Shown: positions 26,322 through 35,198, counted from the stretch's first letter. The stretch is 64,000 nt of DNA from Pseudonocardia sp. HH130629-09 (GCF_001294645.1 NZ_CP011869.1:124001-188000), one strand, 5' to 3'. Numbers and translations: made by a program. The notes: a model not told the origin generated them from the sequence alone.

Positions 26322-27306
26322 GCCTTTCCCAGTAGTGGGGAGCGGCTGGCGGCGACACGCCGGGGGCGTGGAGGTGCTCAACGAGGGTGCGGGACCCCGG
26401 TAGAAGAGGTCGGTCCGCTCAAAGATCGACTCACCACCGAGGTCCCGCGTGCCCGATCCTGTCACCTACACCGCCGTGCTCCCGATCGGGGAGCCCACCG
26501 CGTCCATGTTGTCGCGGCTGTTGGCCGAGGAACGCCTCCGGCGCGGGACCCGGCGCGGGCGTCGGGCGCTGGACTGTGACCGCCACGCGGTGCTGGTGCT
26601 GCGCTGGTTCCTCGACGCGACCCGGGTCGCCCAGCTCGCCACCGACAACCAACTGAGCCTGTCGAGTACCTACCGCTACCTGCACGAAGGCATCGACGTT
26701 CTGGCCGCCGCCGCGCCTGGACTGCCCGGCGCGCTGCTCGCGGCCCGCACCGCCGGGCACACCCACGTTCACCTCGACGGCACCGTGATCCACACTGACC
26801 GCTCCCGCACTCCCGGACCGACCCCGGGAGTGGATCTGTGGTGGTCGGGTAAGCACCACGTCCACGGCGGGAACGTTCAGGTCCTCACCGCGCCTGACGG
26901 GTGGCCGTTGTGGACCTCCCCGGTGCGCCCGGGCCGCGAGCACGACACCACCTGCGCCCGCGGTCACCCCGGCCTGCTCGACGCGATCGAGGGCTGGACC
27001 GACGACACCCACGTCGTGCTCGCCGACCTCGGCTACGAGGGTGAGAACACCCGCCTGACCTGCCCGTTCAAGACCCCCACCGGCGGTGGGCTGTCGGTGG
27101 ACAAGCGCACCGTCAACACGCTGCACTCCGCCGTCAGGGCTGTGGCCGAACGCGGGAACTCCCTGCTCAAGACCACCTTCAAGGCGCTACGCCGGGTCAG
27201 CTTCTGCCCCTGGCGGATCGGCGCGATCACCGCCGCCGCGCTCGTCCTGCTCCACGTCGAGCACGACCGAACCACATGATCAACCAGCACCTACTGGGAA
27301 AGGCTC
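26322..27306 (+). mobile_element. IS5-family element, type A, copy 2
   Basis: About 985 bp with both ends: left cagcctttcccagtag, right (inverse) gagcctttcccagtag. The right flank AAT is at once the left flank of a mini-MITE. It interrupts an IclR fragment. Confidence 0.9.
26449..27279 (+). CDS. IS5-family transposase (type A, copy 2)
   Basis: 276 residues from GTG 26449, differing from 505-1335 by a handful of residues. HTH region QLATDNQLSLSSTYRYLHEG; DDE residues in HLDGTVIHTDR, LADLGYEGE and AVAERGNSLLK. Both element ends are present here, so this is the more likely active copy. Confidence 0.92.
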   Translation: MPDPVTYTAVLPIGEPTASMLSRLLAEERLRRGTRRGRRALDCDRHAVLVLRWFLDATRVAQLATDNQLSLSSTYRYLHEGIDVLAAAAPGLPGALLAARTAGHTHVHLDGTVIHTDRSRTPGPTPGVDLWWSGKHHVHGGNVQVLTAPDGWPLWTSPVRPGREHDTTCARGHPGLLDAIEGWTDDTHVVLADLGYEGENTRLTCPFKTPTGGGLSVDKRTVNTLHSAVRAVAERGNSLLKTTFKALRRVSFCPWRIGAITAAALVLLHVEHDRTT

Positions 27307-27309
27307 AAT

Positions 27310-27372
27310 GAGCCCTTTTCAACCTGCCGTTCAGGCCCCTGAGCTGCCGGAACGGCAGGTTAAAAAAGGCTC
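27310..27372. repeat. MITE-165 family, 63-bp internally deleted copy
   Basis: Keeps both ends (gagcccttttcaacctgcc and ggcaggttaaaaaaggctc) but lost about 100 internal bases. The left flank AAT is shared with the right end of the IS5 element; the right flank is ACT. It also truncates the IS630 gene to its right. Confidence 0.85.
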
Positions 27373-27783
27373 ACTGGCCCGGTACAACGGTCGCTGCGGC
27401 GACAGCCCGATACGACGCAGCAGTTGCCCGATCCCCTGCGGGGTCATCTCCACCCCGAACCGGGTCTTCATCAACTCACCGACGATCACCCGGGTCCACA
27501 ACGCGAAGTCGAACTGGAACTGGCGCGGATCACGCCCGACCAGCCAACTCCGCAACTGCGATGTCTGCTGTTCAGTCAGCTTCGATTTCGCCCCCGGCAA
27601 GGGCTTCACGGCCAGCGCCTGCACCCCGCCCTCCCGGTACAGACGCCGCCATTGAAAGTACGTGGCACGCTTCAGCCGTAGCGCCGACATGATCGACTCG
27701 CGCCCGATCCCGTCATCCACCATCCGCACGAACTGCGAACGAATCTCTGGCAGCTCACGACGCGGGAGTCGACGTTCCTTCAC
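27373..27783 (-). pseudogene. IS630-family transposase, N-terminal fragment
   Basis: From the start near 27783 the reverse strand reads MKERRLPRRELPEIRSQFVR, then LRLKRATYFQWRRLYREGGV and the winged-helix segment MTPQGIGQLLRRIGLSPQRP. This is the DNA-binding half of an IS630-type transposase. The catalytic half is missing, cut off by the mini-MITE at 27372. Confidence 0.82.
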
Positions 27784-27792
27784 TCATACACT

Positions 27793-27957
27793 GAGCCTTT
27801 TTCAACCTGCCGTTCCGGCAGCTCAGGGGCCTGGTTGTGTGGGTGCAGACGCCGAGCTAGCGAGCCGGTGACCTGTGCAGCTGTGGTCAGAGCAGTTGCG
27901 CTGCAACCTTCGCGATCTCCTGACGCAGAAGCTCGCTGGTCAGGTTGAAAAAGGCTC
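27793..27957. repeat. MITE-165 family, left arm of a 205-bp inverted repeat
   Basis: Complete 165-bp copy with ACT on both sides (27790-27792 and 27958-27960). It appears identical, in inverse orientation, to 35239-35403. Together with the next 40 bp it forms the left boundary of a 7.6-kb catabolic segment. Confidence 0.93.
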
Positions 27958-27997
27958 ACTCTACCACAACGTCTATACGCCAGTTTTCTCACTAGTA
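27958..27997. repeat. 40-bp inverted repeat inside the left MITE
   Basis: actctaccacaacgtctata... to ...ttctcactagta is the exact inverse of 35199-35238, 40 of 40 bases. It adjoins only these two MITE copies; the other MITEs lack it. It may be an old transposon end or the mark of a duplication. Confidence 0.9.
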
Positions 27998-28004
27998 TAG
28001 CGTT

Positions 28005-28691
28005 TCACGTGGCTGCCAGGCGAGTGAGGTGGTCGGCGGCTGCAGCGACGGCTGTCACTGCATGGGGGATGTTGAGTTCGGCGGTACCGATGACACTGAC
28101 GCTCGCTTCGGCGTTCCAGCCGGATAGGTCTTCGGCACGGTTCGGCTGGATCGCTGCTGCGATTCCGGTAGCCCCAATCTGGAGTTGCCCGGAAGTGATA
28201 CTGTAGCCTTGGAGGCGGGCCAGGTTTACAGCGTCGGTATCTGTAGCGCTAGGTTGTCGGGCGGCAAGGATCGCGATCCCGGCGGCTCCGATACTCAGAG
28301 GGTGTCGGCTGCCCACTCGGGGACTCATGTGTAATACCGCGTCAGGGGATTCGACGCTCATGATGTAGATGCAGACGTCACCCTGGGCTACGGCGATACA
28401 GGCCGTGGCGGTGGTCTGTTTGGCGAGCCCGGCGAGCACGGGTTCGGCTGCTCGCCGGAGCTGAGGTTCATAGCTGGCTGCCAGAGCAGCGATTCCCGCC
28501 CCCAACCTCACTCGGCCGTCAGCTGTGCGAGCAGTCAGACCGTGCGCGTCGAGGGTCCCGACCAATCGATAGCAGATTGCACGGTGCACGTCAAGTTCAG
28601 CAGCGAGCTGCGCGACCGTCATGCCGGCAGATCGCTCGTGTGAGAGCAACTGCAGGATCGTCAGGCCTCGATCGAGCGTCTGTAGCACCAT
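28005..28691 (-). CDS. IclR-family transcriptional regulator
   Basis: 228 residues from ATG 28691, preceded by GGGGAGAG. Winged helix: MVLQTLDRGLTILQLLSHER, then AAELDVHRAICYRLVGTLDA. The effector domain includes TATACIAVAQGDVCIYIMSV and SRHPLSIGAAGIAILAARQP. It is divergently oriented to the DoxX/MFS/homogentisate genes and is their probable regulator, a usual arrangement for IclR. The gene is less G+C-rich than the surrounding DNA, suggesting a separate origin. Confidence 0.87.
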   Translation of the reverse strand: MVLQTLDRGLTILQLLSHERSAGMTVAQLAAELDVHRAICYRLVGTLDAHGLTARTADGRVRLGAGIAALAASYEPQLRRAAEPVLAGLAKQTTATACIAVAQGDVCIYIMSVESPDAVLHMSPRVGSRHPLSIGAAGIAILAARQPSATDTDAVNLARLQGYSITSGQLQIGATGIAAAIQPNRAEDLSGWNAEASVSVIGTAELNIPHAVTAVAAAADHLTRLAAT

Positions 28692-28761
28692 CCAGCTCTC
28701 CCCAACGTCGCGCATTCCGATACTACGGGCGCCGCCACAGCATCGTTGCATCCACGATGCC

Positions 28762-28790
28762 TTGACGTGCCTCTCCGACACCGCTAACTT
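28762..28790 (+). promoter_or_regulatory. Candidate promoter for the DoxX-MFS genes
   Basis: ttgacg (28762-28767) and taactt (28785-28790) are separated by 17 bp in the divergent region between IclR and DoxX. A start point would fall about 70 bp before the DoxX ATG. Confidence 0.5.
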
Positions 28791-28868
28791 ACTGTCTGTT
28801 CGCTCTCCGAGACTACATGTGCGATTATAGCACGCCCTCCTCGTGTCACGCGGAAGAAGAAGGGTTCG

Positions 28869-29321
28869 ATGATGACTCCTCCTGCGTTACCGGTCATCGC
28901 CCGAGATGCAGTCCTGGTGTGCATGCGTCTGCTCGTGGCAACGATCCTGCTCGGACAGGCAAGCAAAAAGCTCTTCGAAAACGGCTTCGCAGGCACGGTC
29001 GTCGAGTTCAGGCGTATGGGAATCCCACTACCGTCCCTCTCTGCTACGTTCGCGATTTCTGTTGAATTTCTCGGTGGGATCGCGCTTGCCCTCGGATTTC
29101 TTACCCTCATCGGGGGAGGACTCGTCGTCGTAAATATGCTCGGCGCACTGATCTTCGCCCACGCAGCAGATATAATGAACGGCGGTGATAGCTGGCTGAT
29201 GGCGGGTGTCGTCTGTGCTTCCACGTTGCTCCTGATGGTAGCCGGTCCCGGACGTGTCAGCGTGGATTACGCGTTGCACAGACGTGCCCAGCACCGAGAA
29301 ATCCCCGAAGGGCGCCCTTAG
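28869..29321 (+). CDS. DoxX-family membrane protein
   Basis: 150 residues with four hydrophobic segments (LVCMRLLVATILLGQ, ISVEFLGGIALALGFLTLIG, GLVVVNMLGALIFAHA, LMAGVVCASTLLLMVAG) and the typical KLFENGFAGTVVEFRRMGIP between the first two. DoxX proteins are small membrane proteins linked to redox stress or quinone-type electron carriers. agaagg precedes the ATG. It is the first gene to the right of the divergent promoter and could protect against reactive intermediates of homogentisate breakdown (inference). Confidence 0.85.
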   Translation: MMTPPALPVIARDAVLVCMRLLVATILLGQASKKLFENGFAGTVVEFRRMGIPLPSLSATFAISVEFLGGIALALGFLTLIGGGLVVVNMLGALIFAHAADIMNGGDSWLMAGVVCASTLLLMVAGPGRVSVDYALHRRAQHREIPEGRP

Positions 29322-29388
29322 AAATACAGCCCCGACAGGCGGGTCGACACATGGAATCGCAAGTAGCCGACCGCTCGACTCGGTGGTG

Positions 29389-29541
29389 ATGATGGAACAG
29401 AAAATTCTTGAACTATGGCGAATGCACCGCATCTACTGGTGGGTGCGGTGGCCTGGACGGATACATCACATTCGCACGTCCGTCGCGACGATGTTCCGAG
29501 TACCCCCAGACCGTGAGGCGCGAACCGCACGAGAGAGGTGA
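29389..29541 (+). CDS. Possible small protein (50 aa)
   Basis: An ORF in the 226-bp gap between DoxX and MFS reads MMEQKILELWRMHRIYWWVR and ends just before the MFS ribosome site. It is rich in Trp and basic residues, with only a weak ggtgg upstream. It could be a real small protein or chance; no family is recognised. Confidence 0.3.
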   Translation: MMEQKILELWRMHRIYWWVRWPGRIHHIRTSVATMFRVPPDREARTARER

Positions 29542-29547
29542 GAATCC

Positions 29548-30858
29548 ATGACGAACAGTCGCCGCTCCTATCGACCACATCGACACCGCACAGCAACTTC
29601 ACCAGGTCGAGTCTCGTTACTCGTAACCGCGCTGTGCTGGGCCATGGTCGTGATCGAGGGATACGATCTCATCGCGTTCTCCACGGTGGTGCCGATCCTC
29701 CTGCGTGACCCGAACAGCGGTTATGGAACGGGCGAGATCGGAATGGTCGCCGCGGCAGTCTTCGTCGGAACGATGATCGGCGCCTTGGCCTCTGGTCCCC
29801 TCGCAGACCGTTTTGGGCGACGCCCGATTGCCATCGGCTCTGTCGTAACGTTCACCTTGTTCGGCGCACTCTGCGGCGTCGCCGCAGGTCCTGTTTCTCT
29901 AGGACTCCTACGCCTCCTTACTGGAATTGGAATCGGTGCACTGGTACCGGCGGCGTCCGCGTTAACCATGGAATTCGCCACTACCCGCCACCGCACCTTG
30001 GCTTACACCGTGATGCTGTCCGGGGTACCGCTCGGCGGAGTCGGAGCAGCCTTGACCGGACTTGTCGTGCTACCGACACTGGGGTGGCGATGGATGTTTT
30101 TCTTATCGCTCGTTCCGGGGCTTTTCCTGATTCCAGTACTGTTAAGATGGCTGCCTGAATCACATATTTTTACCCGTGGAGCTATCCGGAAAGAAGGATC
30201 AGATTATCTCGTCGCAGACGATAGTGTGAACGATGAGATTGCGCCCGAGTCAGCGCTACGTGAGAGAGGCGGCATTTTCGCGCCGCGATTTCGAGCATTT
30301 TCATTGCTCTTCGCCTCGGCGACGTTCTGTGGGATGTTCGTCTGGTTTGGGCTGGCTACCTGGCTGCCTGGCATCATGAGCGAAGCAGGGTACGAACTAG
30401 GATCGAGTCTGCTATTTCTTCTGACCTTGAATCTCGGTGCCGTGGTCGGCTCGTTGTTCATCGCGGCTGCGACCGACCGTTGGGGTAACCGGCCAGTCGT
30501 GGTGTGTACCTATTTCGGCCTCACGCTGGCACTCTTCGGACTGTCCATGCAGCTGCCGCAGCCACTGCTATCCATCGCCATTGTCTGCGCCGGGATAGGC
30601 GGGCACGGTGGGCAGATCCTCATTAATGCCTTCGTCGGTGCATCATATCCTGATACCATGCGCGCGCGTGCACTGGGATGGAGCCTCGGTGCCGGACGGC
30701 TGGGAACTATTGTCGGCCCTCTTATCATCGGATCGGTGGTAGGTGGATCTGATCCGCTCATCGGATTCATCATCTTCGCAGCTTTATCTGCGGGCGCTGC
30801 TGCCATCCTGGCCGTCATCCGACCTCGCTCACCGAGATACCATGGTGCGGCCACTTGA
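29548..30858 (+). CDS. MFS transporter, aromatic acid:H+ symporter (AAHS) type
   Basis: 436 residues, about 12 membrane helices. The N-terminus has the AAHS-like WAMVVIEGYDLIAFSTVVP with the conserved Asp in helix 1, followed by the MFS signature GPLADRFGRRPIAIGSVVT and a later copy AAATDRWGNRPVVV. Members import aromatic acids such as benzoates, 4-hydroxybenzoate or phenylacetate derivatives with protons. gagaggtgag lies 6 nt upstream. Placed with homogentisate genes, it probably imports a hydroxyphenylacetate-type substrate (inference). It uses more A/T-rich codons than the homogentisate genes that follow. Confidence 0.85.
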   Translation: MTNSRRSYRPHRHRTATSPGRVSLLVTALCWAMVVIEGYDLIAFSTVVPILLRDPNSGYGTGEIGMVAAAVFVGTMIGALASGPLADRFGRRPIAIGSVVTFTLFGALCGVAAGPVSLGLLRLLTGIGIGALVPAASALTMEFATTRHRTLAYTVMLSGVPLGGVGAALTGLVVLPTLGWRWMFFLSLVPGLFLIPVLLRWLPESHIFTRGAIRKEGSDYLVADDSVNDEIAPESALRERGGIFAPRFRAFSLLFASATFCGMFVWFGLATWLPGIMSEAGYELGSSLLFLLTLNLGAVVGSLFIAAATDRWGNRPVVVCTYFGLTLALFGLSMQLPQPLLSIAIVCAGIGGHGGQILINAFVGASYPDTMRARALGWSLGAGRLGTIVGPLIIGSVVGGSDPLIGFIIFAALSAGAAAILAVIRPRSPRYHGAAT

Positions 30859-30900
30859 CCAAGATCTGTATCGGATGTGAACCCGGTGACTCCGCTCTCT

Positions 30901-31825
30901 GAGAGCGTGTTTGAGAAGGGTCGGCGTGTCTGCGCTGGATGCGTCCGGGTGTGGTCCATCGTGGAGGAGTGGCTCGGCGTAGGCGGCGGTACCCCTCGGA
31001 CACCAGCGATGAGCAGTGGGCGTTGATCGAGCCGCTGCTGCCAGCGGCGGGGCGGGAGGCCGGCCGGAGAAGCACGCGCGCCGTGATGTGGTGGATGCGA
31101 TCCTCTATGTCGTGCGCGCCGGGTGCGCGTGGCGTGCTCTACCAGTTGATTTCCCGCCGTGGCAGACGGTGTACTGGTACTTCAACCGGTGGGAGCAGCA
31201 GAGGGTCACCGAGCAGATCCTCCCGATCGTGCGCCGTCAGCTACGCGCTGATGAGGGCCGCGACCCCGAACCCAGCGCGGGGATCATCGACTCGCAGTCG
31301 GTGAGGAGCGCTGACACGGTCGGGCGGGACACCCGCGGCTACGACGCCGGGAAGAAGATCAACGGCCGGAAGCGGTTCATCGTGACCGACACCCTCGGCC
31401 TGCTGCTGACCACGATGGTGTGCTCGGCCTCGGTCCAGGACCGCGATGGCGCCAAGTCGACCCTGCTCGACCTCTACCTGCGCACGAGGGTGCGGTTCGT
31501 CTACGCCGACGCCGGGTTCGCCGGGCGCCTGCTGGACTGGGCGACCACGATCCTGCACACCAGCGTCGAGATCGTGCGCAAACCGCCTGAGCAGCGCGGA
31601 TTCGCCGTCCTCCCGCGGCGGTGGGTGGTCGAGCGGACCCTGGCCTGGGTCACCGCGCACCGCCGCCTGGCCCGGGACTACGAACGCCACCCCGCAGTGT
31701 CCGAGGCCATGATCCGCTGGGCGGCGATCAACACCATCACCCGCCGCATCGCCCGTGGCGAACCCGCCCGACGCCAGCAGAAGTACGTAGTCACACCCTC
31801 AACATGATCTTCTCAAACACTCTCT
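30901..31825 (+). mobile_element. IS5-family element, type D, inserted in a terminator-like palindrome
   Basis: Ends gagagcgtgtttgagaag and (inverse) gagagtgtttgagaag. On its two sides lie aacccggtgact (about 30880-30891) and its inverse agtcaccgggtt (about 31828-31839), so the element split a hairpin following the MFS gene. Exact ends are uncertain by a few bases. Confidence 0.8.
30939..31807 (+). pseudogene. IS5-family transposase type D, in two frames
   Basis: The first frame reads RRYPSDTSDEQWALIEPLLP (DUF4096 N-terminus). After AAGREAG it must change to the -1 frame to read RPEKHARRDVVDAILYVVRA and the DDE core (GIIDSQSVRSADTVGRD, VRFVYADAGFAGRLLDW, WVVERTLAWVTAHRRLARDY). Some IS5 groups frameshift on purpose; otherwise one base is missing near 31055-31065. 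Apart from that the protein is full length. Confidence 0.75.
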
Positions 31826-31954
31826 AAGTCACCGGGTTATGTCTTCCTGTAGTGTGGCGATGGCTCCGTGCAGTCGATTCGGCCAGCTTGGCCAGATGTA
31901 TGAGTGGAAATGGATGCAGAGCAGAACGATGTCTAGCGTTGCGGGAAGGCTGTG

Positions 31955-33154
31955 ATGGGTTTCTATCGGAATGTTGGTGACGTCCCGCCGAAGCGGCACA
32001 CCCAGCATCGACGCCCCGACGGGACGCTCTACTACGAGGAGCTGATGGGGGAGGAGGGCTTCTCCTCGGACTCCTCGCTGCTCTACCACGCGGGCGTCCC
32101 GTCGGCGATCGTCGACGCCACCCCCTGGGACCCGGGCGACCAGTCGCTCACCGACAACCGGCCGCTGCTCCCGCGCCACCTGCGGCTGCACGATCTCGGC
32201 ACCCCGGACTGGAAGTCGGTCGACGTCGTGACCGGGCGCCGGCTGGTGCTGGGCAACGCCGACGTGCGGATCTCCTACGTCGTCGCGGGGGAGGTCAGCC
32301 CGCTCTACCGCAACGCCGTCGGCGACGAGGTTGTCTACCTGGAGTCCGGGTCGGCGATCGTCGAGACCGTGTTCGGCGCGCTGCACGTGGTCCAGGGCGA
32401 CTACGTCGTCCTCCCGCGGGCGACGACCCACCGCTGGGTCCCCAGCGGGTCCGAGCCGCTGCGCGCCTACGCGATCGAGGCGTCGTCGCACATCGCCCCG
32501 CCCAAGCGGTACCTGTCGCGCTACGGCCAGCTGCTCGAGCACGCCCCGTACTGCGAGCGAGACCTGCACGGACCGGGCGCGCCGCTGCTCGTCGAGCAGG
32601 CCGACGTCGAGGTGCTGGTGAAGCACCGCGGCGGGCCCGACGGGATCACCGGCACCCGCTACGTGGTGCCCACGCACCCGTTCGACGTCGTCGGCTGGGA
32701 CGGCTGCCTGTACCCGTACACGTTCAACGTCGCGGACTTCGAGCCGATCACCGGTCGGGTGCACCAGCCGCCGCCGGCGCATCAGGTCTTCGAGGGCTCC
32801 GGCTTCGTGGTCTGCAACTTCGTGCCGCGCAAGGTCGACTACCACCCGCTCGCCGTGCCGGTTCCCTATTACCACGCCAATGTGGACTCCGACGAGGTCA
32901 TGTTCTACTGCGGCGGCGACTACGAGGCCCGTAAGGGCTCCGGGATCGGGCAGGGGTCGATCTCGTTGCATCCGGGCGGGCACAGCCACGGCCCGCAGCC
33001 CGGCGCGGTCGAGCGGGCGCTCGGCGCGGAGTCCTTCGACGAGCTCGCGGTCATGGTCGACACGTTCCGGCCGCTGGCCCTCGGTGAGGGCGGCCGGGCC
33101 TGTGAGGACCCGTCGTACGCGTGGAGCTGGGCCGGGCGGGGTTCGCCGTTGTGA
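31955..33154 (+). CDS. hmgA: Homogentisate 1,2-dioxygenase
   Basis: 399 residues from ATG 31955 (GTG 31952 is possible), with gggaagg upstream. Starts FYRNVGDVPPKRHTQHRRPD as in short bacterial homologues. Cupin-type core; likely Fe(II) ligands are His307 and Glu314 in YYHANVDSDEVMFY and a His near 343-345 in HPGGHSHGP. It opens the ring of homogentisate with O2 to give maleylacetoacetate, the central step of tyrosine, phenylacetate and hydroxyphenylacetate breakdown. Overlaps the next gene by 4 nt. The 126 bp before it, next to IS5, holds no clear promoter. Confidence 0.92.
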   Translation: MGFYRNVGDVPPKRHTQHRRPDGTLYYEELMGEEGFSSDSSLLYHAGVPSAIVDATPWDPGDQSLTDNRPLLPRHLRLHDLGTPDWKSVDVVTGRRLVLGNADVRISYVVAGEVSPLYRNAVGDEVVYLESGSAIVETVFGALHVVQGDYVVLPRATTHRWVPSGSEPLRAYAIEASSHIAPPKRYLSRYGQLLEHAPYCERDLHGPGAPLLVEQADVEVLVKHRGGPDGITGTRYVVPTHPFDVVGWDGCLYPYTFNVADFEPITGRVHQPPPAHQVFEGSGFVVCNFVPRKVDYHPLAVPVPYYHANVDSDEVMFYCGGDYEARKGSGIGQGSISLHPGGHSHGPQPGAVERALGAESFDELAVMVDTFRPLALGEGGRACEDPSYAWSWAGRGSPL

Positions 33155-33999
33155 TCGGCCCGCTGGTCACCGGCCTGTGCGACGACGCGGCCGTCTTCCC
33201 ACCCGGGTCGGCATCGCTCCCGGCCGCGGTGCGGGCCCACCTGGATCGGCGCGACGCCTGGTACGCCGCGCTTGTCGGCCCGCTCATCCTGCCCGACGGC
33301 GCCCTCGCCGAGCTGGCCACGTTAGTCCCGGCCGAGACGACGCTACCGCTGTCGGTCACGCTGCCCGGCGGCCCGGACGGTCTCGACGCGGTGCGCGCCA
33401 CCGCGGCCCGGCTGCCGGTGAATCTGCGGTCGGTCGAGGTGCCGGTCGCCCCGGCGGCGGACCCGGTGGACGCCGTGGACCAGATCGCCGGGTCCGCCGC
33501 CGGGATCGACGCCTACGTCGAGATCCCGCGCGACGGCTCCGGCCCCGCGGTGCTCCGGCGGGTCGCCGAACTCGGCCTGCGCGCTAAATTCCGCACCGGT
33601 GGGGTGTGGGCCGAGCTGTACCCGCCGGTCGGCGAGCTGGCCGCCGCGCTCACCGACGCCGTCGCGGCCGGGGTGGCGTTCAAGGCCACCGCCGGGCTCC
33701 ACCACGCCGTCCGCACCACCGACCCAACGACCGGGTTTGACCAACACGGGTTCCTGAACCTGCTGCTCGCCACCTCCGTCCTCCTCGACGGCGGCGGCAG
33801 GTCCGATGCGGCCGCCGCCCTCGCCGACCGCGACGGCCCCGGTCTCGCCACCCGACTGGACGAGCTCGCTCCGGTGCAAGTCTCCGCCGTCCGTCGCGCC
33901 GTCGTGTCCTACGGCACCTGCAGTGTCACCGACCCGCTGGCCGAGCTCGTCGCCCTCGGCCTGATCACCGTCCCCGACCGGGAGGGATCCCCAACATGA
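33151..33999 (+). CDS. Conserved protein of unknown function in the homogentisate operon
   Basis: 282 residues from GTG 33151, which overlaps the hmgA stop (GTGA); a GTG at 33121 is less likely. Alternating hydrophobic strands and helices with Gly/Pro turns (VTGLCDDAAVFPPGSASLPA, AYVEIPRDGSGPAVLRRVAE, FKATAGLHHAVRTTDPTTGF) suggest a TIM-barrel-like fold, but no catalytic signature is certain. It is coupled at both ends (GTGA and ATGA) to hmgA and fahA, so it very likely works in this pathway. No maleylacetoacetate isomerase is encoded in the window, and this protein could help at that step; that is only a guess. Confidence 0.75.
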   Translation: MIGPLVTGLCDDAAVFPPGSASLPAAVRAHLDRRDAWYAALVGPLILPDGALAELATLVPAETTLPLSVTLPGGPDGLDAVRATAARLPVNLRSVEVPVAPAADPVDAVDQIAGSAAGIDAYVEIPRDGSGPAVLRRVAELGLRAKFRTGGVWAELYPPVGELAAALTDAVAAGVAFKATAGLHHAVRTTDPTTGFDQHGFLNLLLATSVLLDGGGRSDAAAALADRDGPGLATRLDELAPVQVSAVRRAVVSYGTCSVTDPLAELVALGLITVPDREGSPT

Positions 34000-35180
34000 C
34001 GACCGTCGAGATCCCCGAGGGATCACTCTTCGGCCTCGCGAACCTGCCCTACGGCGTGTTCTCTCCCGACGGAGGGGATCGACGGGTCGGGGTGCGTGTC
34101 GGCGACTCCGTGCTCGACCTCGCCGAACTGCTGCCCGGCGAGCGCGCCACCTTCGCCACCGACACCCTGAACCCGTTCCTCGCCCAGGGCCGAGACCGCT
34201 GGGCCGCCGTCCGCGCCGCGATCACCGAGGCCGCAGCCAGTGACATACCAGAGCGCGCCGTGCACCCTGTCGCTGTGGTGACCCTGCACCTGCCGTTCAC
34301 CGTCGGCGACTACGTGGACTTCTACGCCTCCGAGCACCACGCCACGAACCTCGGACAGCTATTCCGCCCGGACTCCGAGCCGCTGACGTCAAACTGGAAG
34401 CACCTACCCGTCGGCTACCACGGCCGCGCCGGCACCGTCGTCGTCTCCGGGACCGGGATCGTCCGCCCGTGCGGGCAGCGCAAGGCCCCGGCCGACGACG
34501 TCCCTACCTACGGTCCGGCGCAGCGCCTGGACATCGAGGCCGAGCTCGGCTTCGTCGTCGGGACCGGGTCCGCGCTCGGCACCCGGATCAGCGTCGACGC
34601 GTTCGACGACCACGTATTCGGCGCGGTCCTGGTCAACGACTGGTCCGCCCGCGACCTGCAGGCCTGGGAATACGTGCCGCTCGGCCCGCACCTGGGCAAG
34701 AGTTTCGCGACCTCGGTCTCGCCGTGGGTGGTTCCGCTCGCCGCGCTGCGCGACGCCCGCGTCCCGCTGCCCGGCCAGGACCCGAAGCCGCTGCCCTACC
34801 TGCGTGGTGAGACGGACGCCAGCCTGGACATCGAGCTCGTCGTCGAGTGGAACGGCGAGGAGGTGGCTCGCCCGCCGTACCGCGAGATGTACTGGTCCCC
34901 GGCGCAGATGCTGGCGCACCTGACCATCAACGGCGCCTCCACCCGCCCCGGTGACCTCTACGCGTCGGGCACGATCTCCGGGCCCGAGCGCCACCAGCGC
35001 GGCGCGTTCATCGAGCTGACCTGGGGCGGGCACGAACCAATCACAGTCAAAGGCGAGAAGCGCACCTTCCTACTCGACGGAGACGAAGTTGTCATCTCCG
35101 CTACCGCACCCGGCCCGGACGGGACACGGATCGGATTCGGCGACGTCACCGGAACCATCATTCCAGCAGTTCTGGAATAA
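33996..35180 (+). CDS. fahA: Fumarylacetoacetase
   Basis: 394 residues, ATG 33996 within the ATGA overlap and behind gggaggg. Contains the FAH N-terminal domain and the hydrolase core: TVGDYVDFYASEHHATNLGQ (metal-ligand Asp and catalytic His region), LPVGYHGRAGTVVVSG, RLDIEAELGFVVGTG and VLVNDWSARDLQAWEYVPLG. It splits fumarylacetoacetate to fumarate and acetoacetate, the last step of homogentisate breakdown. Full length for the family (about 400-420). Followed after 18 bp by the 40-bp inverted repeat that ends the segment. Confidence 0.92.
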   Translation: MTTVEIPEGSLFGLANLPYGVFSPDGGDRRVGVRVGDSVLDLAELLPGERATFATDTLNPFLAQGRDRWAAVRAAITEAAASDIPERAVHPVAVVTLHLPFTVGDYVDFYASEHHATNLGQLFRPDSEPLTSNWKHLPVGYHGRAGTVVVSGTGIVRPCGQRKAPADDVPTYGPAQRLDIEAELGFVVGTGSALGTRISVDAFDDHVFGAVLVNDWSARDLQAWEYVPLGPHLGKSFATSVSPWVVPLAALRDARVPLPGQDPKPLPYLRGETDASLDIELVVEWNGEEVARPPYREMYWSPAQMLAHLTINGASTRPGDLYASGTISGPERHQRGAFIELTWGGHEPITVKGEKRTFLLDGDEVVISATAPGPDGTRIGFGDVTGTIIPAVLE

Positions 35181-35198
35181 TCACCCACCAAAGAGGCT

